Below, in pieces: positions 34,743-45,333 of a DNA stretch of 64,000 nt. Position 1 is the stretch's first letter. Each line of letters begins with the position of its first letter. Below the pieces are notes generated by a model that saw nothing but the letters and a program-made list of their open reading frames with translations, had not been told where the DNA came from and did not search any database. Source of the DNA: Heterostelium album PN500 (lineage: Eukaryota > Evosea > Eumycetozoa > Acytosteliales > Acytosteliaceae); NCBI RefSeq assembly GCF_000004825.1, contig NW_008805074.1:496001-560000 (forward strand), in the 5' to 3' direction. The position numbers and the translations under genes were made by a program.

Positions 34743-37489
34743 ATGGATATAGAAATGGAGTTAGACTATAGTAAACTATTGGAATTAGATCAGATTTTAA
34801 AGTATTTAATTGAGAATAGATTGTCGTTTGAGTGGCTAGCCGATGATCAAAGAGATAATCTTTTAAATGAAGATGATACTCCTCAATTTATTGATGAAAA
34901 TGTAAATATTTATAATTAGAATTTATAAATTAATTTCTTAATTATTTACAATTAATAATCTTTAGAATATCAAATATTTCAATTATGATAGAGAGTCAAT
35001 TGCAGAGAGATTCGAATTATTAAAGAATGGAACGAATTTCTATCCTATTAAGCCATATTATAAACATGTATGAATTATTATTAGAATCTAATTATATTAA
35101 TAACACGACTTTACTTAAAATAACTTGATTAATATAGATATCAATGATATTAGTAGCTTGGTATAAGCTTGGTCGATATCCAAATAGAATGGTTTCACTA
35201 CATGGTTTGAATGAAGTCAGTGATTTTGTCGAGACCCAAAAAGCATGGGAACAACAATTTTTGACCAACATAAATTCTCTGTTCAAACAATATGATTCTC
35301 TTAGAACATGTAAAATAGATAGTAATGATAATAATGATGATAATAGTATAGATATTATAACTAATAATAGTAATGAAAATAATGTAAATATTGAAAAAGA
35401 AACAATTACAACAAATTGTTGTAAAAACGAGAACATTGAGAAAAGTAATGAGAATAAAGAGAATAGTACAGAGAGTAATAAAGAGAGTAACAATGAGAAT
35501 AGTGTTGAAGAAAAGAAGAATTATAAAAATAATCAGTTCATTGATAATAATAAACTGTTGGTTGATAAAGTTAAAGAGTTGATTACGAGTCAGTTGAATT
35601 TGGATCGTTTGTTGAATATGTTGGGCATGAGAAAGACAGTTGGATCGAGTAGTGCTATTCCGCATGGACCTGTTAGATTGATGAACAGTGCCAATCTTCC
35701 ACATACACCGGGATCAGCTTCGAGACTCTCAGTGTCGGCTCGTGCCTTCTGTAAGCATGCCAACCGATCGGAGAATTCATTCTGGGGATCTGGAAAGGGT
35801 CCAGAGTTGGATAAAAATCAGAGATCAGAGAAGACAATCATTAGAATTCTTCGTGACTCAACATGGATCAATATGCATGCATTGCCTGTAAGTAGATTGA
35901 TTACACTCTCAAATTATTAATTATTTTAGTTATTAATAATCAAATCAAATCTATTGGCAATAATGATTGTTAACTTAATTACTTGCTTTTATGATTAAAA
36001 TACATACTTTTAGCATAATATTATAATTTTGGAGGTTCGATGTAGTGAGAGCTATGGATTGAGATGGGGTTGCGATGGAAATTTCTTTAGAGGAACATTA
36101 GAACCAATGATGGAGAGTAAGTACTTGTTGTTATGATCATTATTGCAATTGTAACACCATATTTGTGTTTGTTATTATTCATGATGATAATCATCATCAT
36201 CTCTTAAAATCCACTCCACTTACTTTCTTTTTGTGTTTGTTCTTGAATTGGTTGTAAATCTTAGATTTAACTCTAAATTACACAAATCAAACACCCACAC
36301 ACATATTCCATTCTATCGATTATTCATTTAAAATAATAATGTAACATTACATTACAATATAATTCAATTCTTTACCATCCAATCAGTCAATTAATCAAAC
36401 AAAACAAACAAACAAACAAATAACAAACCCATTGTGGCTGGTTTTTAAAAATAACAAACAACCTTTTGAATAATAATATAACAAACAAACAAATAACCAA
36501 TCATAATCTATTTAACTTCTCCTTTACAAAAGTTGTTATATTTGTAATATCTTCATACCATCAGTAACAATACACCCATACCCTATCCATGGATTTAGAT
36601 ATCTATATCTATATCTATACTAAAAACAAAAACACCAAAAAAACATTTATATTCTTTTTTTCATACTCAACTACAGTCAGCCACACCACTCCCTTTCGTA
36701 AAAGGAATGAAAATGGAGTGTGAATAAGTGTGTGTTCGTGTGAATGACCCAACCCATTAGATTGGAAAGCTCCAACTACAAATGGTTGTTTATAATATAA
36801 TATTATATATTGTCAATAAGAGACACCTCCTTGCTCACCTACTTGGTAGAGTAAGATGAAGATTATAGGTAGAGAGTTTTCATATATCTACATGTTTACA
36901 ATATTTTAATAATTGTGTTGCTTTCCTCTAATTCTGAATATATACACACACATATATATAAATATTGTAATAAATAAATTTACTTATTTCTTGTGTTTAA
37001 CAACACCATGATTGATCTATCTTCCGCTTAACACACAGCCACACACTCAAATCAATTCAATCCAATTAATAAATCCACCAACTTTACATTAACATTTATA
37101 GCAAATTTAATTTAAATATTTAAATGTATCGAGTAGAATGATTTCCATTAAATTCACACACACAGTACCAATCATTTTATCATTTTTATTATAAATATTT
37201 TTTTCTCATTTGCAGAGTACCAATCATCATTTTGTGGCACATATAATAATTTGTTTTTGATTGTATCCCACATTCGTCATCTGAATGGAGAGAAGTAAAG
37301 GTACCTTTACTCCACACACACCACACTATTATATCGCATTAAACACACACACACACACTAATCAGAATATATACTTAACATCATATATATATAAAATTTA
37401 AAATTACTAACATTGTTATTTATTTATTTCTTTCACTTTTTGCATTGTCGCTTCATCCAGATGGTCATGCCAATGGGTGGCACCACTAA
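34743..37489 (+). CDS. UPF0652-like protein with distant last exon
   Basis: Predicted 380-aa protein from exons 34743-34901, 34966-35067, 35138-35887, 36014-36116 and 37461-37489. It begins MDIEMELDYSKLLELDQILK. The core has YPIKPYYKHISMILVAWYKL, an Asn/Glu/Lys-rich insert, ARAFCKHANRSENSFWGSGK and RILRDSTWINMHALP. The C terminus is ILEVRCSESYGLRWGCDGNF, FRGTLEPMME. In the UPF0652 family, as I remember it, EPQME is followed by DGHEKGWRH and the stop. Exon 4 would otherwise run into SKYLLL and a stop at 36136, but it contains a perfect donor (GTAAGT at 36117). An acceptor at 37459-37460 in the right phase opens the nine codons NGHANGWHH plus stop. This gives EPMMENGHANGWHH, a close match to the family ending. 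The function of the family is unknown. Confidence 0.75.
36117..37460 (+). other. Unusually long intron of the UPF0652-like gene
   Basis: 1,344 nt between donor GTAAGT (36117) and acceptor CATCCAG (ending 37460). Nearly all other introns in the window are 60-115 nt. The interior is simple A/C-rich sequence with CAAACAAACAAA and CACACA tracts. I see no nested coding frame and no RNA gene of known type, although an intron-hosted small RNA cannot be excluded. Confidence 0.6.
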
Positions 37490-37705
37490 GTGCTTCTCTC
37501 ACACACTATGAGAAGAAACAAATAATATTATTAATAAACCAGACAGTTTATGGGTGTTGTTGTTATTTAATATAATTTAATTTAAATTAAATTTAAAACA
37601 AGGCATCACAAAAGCAAAGAAATAGAGAGAGAGTGTTAACACAACACATTCACTAAAATCATTTTTCCTTTTTATTACATTGGCACTGTTAATTTTTAGT
37701 TAAAG

Positions 37706-37740
<35 letters not shown>

Positions 37741-40126
37741 TAACAAGTTAATCAAAATCAAATCAATTTTTAAATAATTTAATTAAAATAGGTTTTCTAT
37801 GGTTGGTTCTTTCTTTTTTAGTGTCAGTGTTTATTATTATTATTATTATTGTTGTTGATGTTGTTTTTTTTCTTTCCTATTTGGAAATTTTAATGCAGTA
37901 TATATTTTTTTATTTATTTTTATTTGTTCTTTACGTGATTGATTCAAATACTTTTACTTGTAAACAACAACATTAAAGAACACTAAATACATCAGAGTCT
38001 CTCTCTCTCTCTCTCACTCTTATTTTTCAGAAAAAGTATGGTGGTTCTACATCTCATACTCACACACACTTTGGGAACAACCTCGTATATCTATATCTTT
38101 TAGAGAATTGTGTCATATTTGGATAGGTTGAATGCACATTCCGGAATGTGGCACTCTATGATTGTTACCATACTTGCTATTTTGATTTTCAAAACAACAT
38201 ACAATTAGCTCATCGTGTTGTTGGTTCTAATATCAACTAAAACACAACACTAACTCACATATACATACACACACAATTAATAAAATAATTATAAAATTAT
38301 ATATACACTACACTATATATATATGTATAAATTATGTTGTTGTTGTTATTTGACTATTGTTATTGATTTCAACAACACACAAACACCACCTCATTAAATT
38401 TTTTCATTCTAAGTTAAAGATTTGTGTATAATCAAATCTGATGTGTTAATATTATTTATACGCGTGTGTATAACTAATATATATATAAAGTGTTGTGTGT
38501 TTAAATGATTAATCACAATATAATAATTATTATTATATATAAAAAAGGTGAATTTGGGCCTACAACCACACCTTGTGATTTTGGGATGAGTTCAAAGTCG
38601 ACTGACTGACCCCTTCAGTTTCAGTGTGTTTGTGAGTGTGAGAATTTATTTTGCATCGCCATTTTAGCTCCACTACATATAGGAATTATCTTTGTTATAC
38701 CACTCCATCATTAACACTACCTCTACCAACAACAACTCCACACACCCACAATACCATCCCACCAACCAACCAAACAAACCAACCAACCAAACATTCAATT
38801 GAGTTGAGAAAGGTGATTGAACCACTTGACTATTTCTCCCGTTCGATATAACAATACCCCCATTCGAACTGTTGCCTCCTCCTATCTATACAATATATAT
38901 TCTTTCGCACTCCACTCACTTGCGCATCAATTAGAATGAATGTGTGCGCAAGTGAGTGAGTTAGTGAGTGATTGATCACTCATATTGAAAACACACCCAG
39001 AAATTCCCACATAAACTCACACACTCAATACACACACTGGCACACTATAAATAAATTATAATCAAAAACACTCAACCCTCACTCCCAAACTCATCCAACA
39101 ATCAAAAAACAACAACAACAACATCAAATTTGTAAATATAGAATTCAAAAACAATCTTGAACAAAAAATAAAAATAAAAATAAATAAAATTAATAATAAT
39201 AATAATAAAATAAAATACAAATAAATAAAAACAAATAAATTAAATAAATAATAAATAAATTAAATTAATAATATAATAATTACATCTTTTTTATATAATT
39301 TTCTTAAATAATTGTAAATTACCAATTCAGTCAATCAAAAACAACAATAATAACAACAACAACATCTCCGATTAACTACTACCCAACAAACAACAACAAC
39401 AACAGTCATTTACATAACTTACTTTTTTTTTTTTGTTAAAGTGTTTGTTTTTTTTTTAATTTATCATTTTTTTTTGGTCAGCCTGTCAGTCCATCAGAAA
39501 TAAAGAAAGAAAGAAAATAAAAAAAGTATACAAGTAAGCCAGCCAACCAATTAGCCAGCTCCTCCTCATTTCCCTCACTATTCTCACCTAATTAGTGAAT
39601 ACATATTCTTAAACACCACTTTGTAGTTGTTTTTTATTTTTTTATTTCCTGACCCAATTAAATTTAATATTATTCCTGATTCCAATTTATTTATATGTTG
39701 TTGTTGTTGGTTTTCTTCCAATCCAATAAGCACTAGTTATTACTAAAGCCAAAATTGGACACTTAAATCTATGGTTTATTAAATCAATCAAAAATTTCGA
39801 ATTCTTTTGTCTGTATTGTTTAGTTGTTTTTACTATTCTTTATTCTTCACCTTTGTTTTTACTTTATCAAATTTATTTTTATTTATATATGCTAAATTTT
39901 ACCAAAACATAATCTGGTAAAATATTTTCAACTTTCCATTTAAAATTTGTTTTTTTAAAATATATTTATTTAGAATACAATCAGTGAAAAATAATCTTTA
40001 TTAGACAAAATAAAAATAATAAAAATAGAAAATTCAAGACAAAATTAGTCAGTTAGGTGGAGTTTAGTATTATATTATTATAGTTGATAAAAATATTGTT
40101 CAAATATCAATCAAAACACACACTAG
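37490..40126. other. 2.6 kb gene-free region
   Basis: Contains the 3' flank of the UPF0652-like gene and the upstream region of the ASXH-like gene. Sequence is dominated by A/C-rich simple repeats on the plus strand (CAACAACAACA, CACACACA, AATAAATAAAT), a (GT)n microsatellite and short AT runs. A 66-codon frame near 38651-38851 is made of Thr/Pro/Asn-rich simple sequence and is not credible as a gene. The region probably holds promoter elements and perhaps a long 5' leader. Confidence 0.55.
37709..37739 (+). repeat. (GT)n microsatellite
   Basis: About fifteen uninterrupted GT dinucleotides. Likely polymorphic in length. Confidence 0.95.
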
Positions 40127-41523
40127 ATGTTTCAACAAATCAATTATAATAGTTCATTGATGGATTGTGGCGCCAATAGCTATGACCTAACAGGAGGTGT
40201 CGATATCTCAAAGTCTCAATCTATATATTTCAATAGCAATGGAAGTTTGGTCGATCAACAACAACAACAGCAGCAATCATCTCTAGACTACGGAAATCAA
40301 TTTCTATCACAGACATCTTATTTCATCCCTAAACCACCTCCACCACACTCCCCAACAAATCATCAAGTTCCAAAATTCTCAACACCCGTTTCAAATGGCA
40401 ATATAAATAGCAGCATCCCTATTGGACATATCAACAGCAATAACAATAGATTTTTAAATATTAACAAACGAAAGTTGGAAATGAATATAACTACAAACTT
40501 TCAAAGCAACAACAACAATAATAATCAATCAGTTGTTCAAACAACTTCTCAACCTCAGTATATTTTCAATAATTTTCAACAACAACAACAACAACAAAAC
40601 TCTGTTGTTACCAGTAATTCAACTGTCGATATTAATATGAAAATATTGAATAATCAGATTACACCAACTTCGGTATGTAGTCAGGTGCCTTCATCACCAA
40701 GAACCGATAAAAAAGATCAAAGTATCAAATTCGATAGACAAAGCTCATGTCCAACTTTTTCCACTGTTTATATCCAACCTGGTGCAAATGGCAGTGGCAC
40801 TACTCAAAGCAACGACCTCTCAATACAGCCAAACTCTGCCAACAGTTCACCAAATTCATTTCCATTCGCCACCACTCTGCCAAATGAATTCAATACAAAG
40901 GTTGAATTCTCGCCTATTTCCATTTCGCCAACTCCTACTTCCTCTGACGATAATCCAACTAGCTCAGGGAGCAGTACAGCCTCTAGTTCTTCCTCTTCCG
41001 GTAAAACATCGACACCAAAAAAGAAGAAAGGAAAATCAAAATCATCATCATCAGCATCATCGACATCGACAACTTCAACCTTCACTCCAGCCAATGCAAC
41101 TACAACAACGAATACAACCACAACATCTTCAACATCTTCTTCCTCTTCTCAATCATCGACACCTTTGAACTCTTCATCAAGTATTCCTAACCCGGAATCA
41201 ACAGCAGGCTCACCAATAGGAGCTACATCACCTTCATCTGAAAATCTTATTATTTTCGACTCGCCAAGTTCAAAAAAATCAAAGAAATCAAAGTCCTCTT
41301 CAGGAGGAGGAGGTGGTGGCGGAAGAGGAGGTCGTGGTTCTAAATCTTCACTTTCCAGATCATCATCATCAAAATCTTTACTAAATTTAAAATCGAACAC
41401 CGACACAGCCAAAACAACAGCAACCGCAACAACTACACCGACATCTGTTACATTAAATATTGACCCAACCAAATCAACTTCATCTTTACCAATGCCGACT
41501 ATCAGCGAACTACCAATGACACT

Positions 41524-41561
<38 letters not shown>

Positions 41562-42886
41562 AACAACAACCTTTAAATCAACAACAACAACCACAACAGC
41601 AACAACAAGAAATGTACTTATTTCCACCTGTACAAATGTCATATGATAACTTTGTAAATTCAGCATGCACTAGATTCAATATCTTGATTGCTGAACTCTC
41701 ACCGTTACAAACCGTCAGATTTATCAACTATGTACAAACAACACTCCTAACTCATTATCCAAATCACACTCCATCTATAATGCGTGGTTTTGACGATCCA
41801 ATGGTGATCGGTTCAGTTCAAAACTATGATACATCATCGTCATCTTCATCTTCATCATCGTCATCACTTTCATCACCAATGAACTTACAACAACAGCAAC
41901 AACAACTACAACAACAAATCCAACCAATGGAAATAATAACACCGACTGATTTAAACAATAATTGTTTGCAACCAATGATTGCACAACCAATCACAAGCTA
42001 CACCACCATCACAAACAACAACACCACCACAACCACCACCACTGATAAGAAATCAAGTCTTAAATCAAGTAACACCATACTACCACCACCACCAACACAA
42101 TCAAAAGCACTTACTCTACCAAGTAAGCGAAGTGCTGAATCACAATCATTTCACAGCGGAACTACAAAGATTAAAACAAAGCCAAAGAAGAAAAAGCAAG
42201 TCAAGAGATCAAAGGCACCCAACACAATCGCCAACGATTTCGTCACCAACAAAAGATCACCACTTGCTTCTGTTGACATATATGTAAGAGTTATTAATGC
42301 TATTTCAAAAACGCAGCTGCAATGGTTGTTAACAAACTTTTGATAATTTTCTACTACCTATAGAATGTTTTAACTGAATCTGTTCTGAATACTTTAAATA
42401 TTGAAGAATTAACTAAACTTTCAACGTTATTACCATCTGGGTATGTATTATTAACTATAATATATAGTTACAACAACTAATTAATAAGTTATTTGATAAA
42501 GTGAGAAAATTGAAGATATCTTTAAGAATAAATACTTTATGGAATCGTTGGGAGTTTATAAGAAAAACTTGGAACTTGGAACCTACGATGAATATGAAAT
42601 TCCAAAGATGATACTTGAAACTGAAGTAGTGACTCCAACCTCAACTACTACTTCAGCTTCTTCTTCTTCTTCTTCTTTGGATTCGACCAATACAAAAGCG
42701 AATACAAATGACACCAACAACGCCACCACTAATACCACAACTACTAGTACATCAACAGAAACAACAACAGAATCAACAACTACTGCTGATGCTGCTGCTG
42801 CTGATATTACTACGAATAATTCAACGACATCTTCATCATCATCACCACCTACAACACCAACACCCATGAATACATCAGATACTTAG
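40127..42886 (+). CDS. Large Ser/Thr/Gln-rich protein with possible ASXH/DEUBAD domain
   Basis: Predicted 872-aa protein from exons 40127-42283, 42364-42440 and 42502-42886. Most of it is low complexity: Gln, Asn, Ser/Thr and basic KKKKGKSKSSSS-type tracts, plus a Gly/Arg patch GGGGGGGRGGRGSKSS. Two parts look folded. One is FVNSACTRFNILIAELSPLQ and the segment after it (TVRFINYVQTTLLTHYPNHT). The other is across the exon joins: VDIYNVLTESVLNTLNIEEL, TKLSTLLPSGEKIEDIFKNK, YFMESLGVYKKNLELGTYDE. The second fits the pattern of the ASXH/DEUBAD domain (LLP..D, NxFF, a W/Y position, L..GEF) found in Asx/ASXL and plant GATA proteins, where it binds BAP1/UCH-type deubiquitinases. That match is by eye. 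Likely nuclear; no DNA-binding domain is evident. Confidence 0.62.
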
Positions 42887-43692
42887 TTGTGGATAAATAT
42901 CGCCAAGCTAGCAGAAAAACAACAACAAAAATCCAAAAAAAAAAACACCAAACAAACTCTCCAAAACATGATTATTAATTTGGAATCTATATATATTTCA
43001 TGTAAATAAAAAGACAAAAGCAAACCTACAGAAACAAACGATGTAACCTAACAGTAAAGTGTGTGTGTTTATCTAATTTGGTTTTCTATAGAATCTAAAA
43101 CAAACAAGAGTAATATGCAAACACAGAAAATGTAACCAATATATATTCTTATGTTATTCACAACTTATCTTTATCGATGATGTAAATTATCCATCACCAA
43201 ACAAACTATTGTTGTATTGCCGATTCATAAAAATATCTATACCTCGAAATAAACTATTACAATATAATTTTAGTTTAGTTAATAAATATCTTTGTTTATA
43301 TGCTTTGCTTAATGATTTAATCACTTCTTTGCAAAGGCAATAACATATCACCTCGCTATCTATCACGATGTCGAAACCAAAAATAAATCTATATTAATAG
43401 TTTGAATTGCAAGATGAAAATATTGACTTAAACAAAAAACATAAATATAGATTACGTTGTTGTTGTTGAAGTAATTGTGATGTTTACCAAGGTGTGAAAA
43501 TCTTTCTAAAAAGGGGTAGAAAAAGGTCCAATTTCCCCCACCTTTTAATTAATATAAAAATTTATATTTTTTTAAAAAGGAAAAAAATATAAATAAGGTT
43601 CACCCCAATGAAAGGAATATATTAATCATTACTTAAATAAACAAATATTTTTTAATTTAAAATATCTAGTAATAATTTCTACTAAATAAACA
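42887..43692. other. Intergenic region
   Basis: About 0.8 kb between the ASXH-like gene and methyltransferase copy 2, both on the plus strand. It is AT-rich and holds the 3' flank of the first gene and the promoter of the second, including the GGGG-containing element at 43503-43519. Confidence 0.5.
43503..43519 (+). promoter_or_regulatory. Upstream element shared with methyltransferase copy 1
   Basis: TTTCTAAAAAGGGGTAG, 174-190 bp before the ATG. It matches TTTCTAAAAGGGGTTG upstream of copy 1 (13734-13749, minus strand). Confidence 0.35.
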
Positions 43693-44794
43693 ATGAGCAA
43701 ACCAAGTTTTGAAATAGTTAAACAGGTTTACACCATTATGTCGGGTGTCCAAAGAAGCAAGGCTTTGGAGGTTTGCACAAAGTTGCGTATCGCTGAGCAC
43801 ATTGCTCCGGAATCATCGAAATCCGTTGGGGATCTATCGAAGGAGTTGAAAGTCCACGAAGACACTCTCTACAGATTCATGAGAGCACTCACATCGATGA
43901 GTCTCTTCCAGGAAGAAGAGATCACCGATACCAATAAGACGCATGGTATCTTCAAGCACACTCCAATGTCACTCTGTCTCAGAGATCAAGGTGTAAGAGA
44001 TATGGTACTGATGAGGGGAAGTCCTGGTCAAGTTCTCTCGTGGAATGGACTGTTCAACTCTGTGAAGACTGGAAGAACCAACCATCAGGAATCACTAAAC
44101 TATCCGGACCTCTGGGAGTATCTGAAAGATCACAAAGAAGAGGAAGTACTTTTCAGTAAAGCAATGACTGGAGTTACCAACATGTTTGTTCCCGTCTTAC
44201 TATCGTTCAGCGATTACTCTAAATTTGAAAAAGTTGTTGATTTGGGTGGAGGTCAAGGATTGTAAGTATACAATATTGAAGAATATATAAACCAATCTTA
44301 TTAAAATTCTATTAATATCAAGGTTATTAAAGAATATTTTGGCAAACTATCCAAATATTAAAGAAGGAATCAACTTTGATATAAAATCTGTTATTGAAAA
44401 CAATAGTCATGGTGAAAATCTCGATAAGAGATATACTGACCAATCTGGTGATTTCTTTGTCTCTGTTCCAGAATCAGATTGTTATGTTTTAAAGAGTATC
44501 ATTCACGATTGGAATGATGAGTGTGCAGTCAATATTTTCAAGACAATCAGCAAATCCATTAGACCAGGTGGAAAAATCTATGTCTATGATTTAATCAACG
44601 ACTTGAATCTCAAGAATGAGAAGAATCAAGCTGGTTGGAACGATATCCACATGTTGATGGTGTGCAACGGAAAGGAGAGAACTCCTCAGGATTGGGAGTA
44701 TCTTGCCAAACATTCGGGATTCAAGATCGATGAGATCAGACGTCACAGTACCATTCCAAATACTTTAGGTTTAACAATCTTTTCTAAAATCTAA
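43693..44794 (+). CDS. SAM-dependent O-methyltransferase, copy 2
   Basis: Predicted 346-aa protein from exons 43693-44261 and 44323-44794. Exon lengths and intron phase are identical to copy 1 at 12526-13626. The winged-helix part (HEDTLYRFMRALTS), the SAM motif VVDLGGGQGL and the catalytic-His motif IIHDWNDECA are all intact. Differences from copy 1 cluster in the middle of exon 1 (MVLMRGSPGQVLSWNGLFNS against IIQMRVSPFQVLSWDGLLNS), near the expected substrate pocket, so the two enzymes may prefer different phenolic substrates. Both start in the same context, AATAAACAATGAGCA. This copy lies 30 kb away in the opposite orientation, with unrelated genes between. Confidence 0.9.
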
Positions 44795-45333
44795 ATAATT
44801 GCTTGTCTCAACTTAAAATCTCAAATCTATCACATGTAAATTCAATTAAATAAATAGAATTTATAAAAATAAAACAAAATAATAAATGATCATTAAACCA
44901 AATTTATTTGATTTTGCAAAAGTTGAAGCTATCGGGCATTTATTTATTCACGTGACCAATACCTATACCTTTACTTTTTTACCAAATCACAAAAAAATAA
45001 AAACATTTGATCAGAGCTTGTTATGAGTGGCTTTAATATATATATTAAACTAAATATTTATCCTTAACTGTTGTCATAGTCTTAAGATATCTATCTCTTC
45101 AAGTGATGATGATATATCAACAATATATTTTAAAATACAAGTATTTAATTTTTCTTAATAGTACATTTAAGACAATGACAGAGATAAAAATAAATTTGTA
45201 GTTTTAATTGTATATAAGTCATAATTATATAGAGAGGTAAGTCAGTAGTCAATTCAACATTTAGACAAATTAATATTAAAATTAAATTGTTATAACTAAA
45301 AAAAATATAGAATGTATTTTATTTATTTAACAT
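44795..45333. other. Convergent intergenic region
   Basis: About 0.5 kb between the 3' ends of methyltransferase copy 2 (+) and the large unknown gene (-). AT-rich; nothing recognisable beyond 3' flanks. Confidence 0.5.

Noticed and set aside
36014-36136. Ending the UPF0652-like gene at the in-frame stop at 36136
   Set aside because: It reads through a perfect GTAAGT donor and gives SKYLLL instead of the family-like GHxxGWxH ending found at 37461.
37709-37739. (GT)n run as a functional element
   Set aside because: Ordinary microsatellite; listed only as a repeat.
40127-42886. Antisense Asp/Val-rich frames opposite the low-complexity genes
   Set aside because: They are mirror images of Ser/Thr/Gln codon repeats on the coding strand, not genes.
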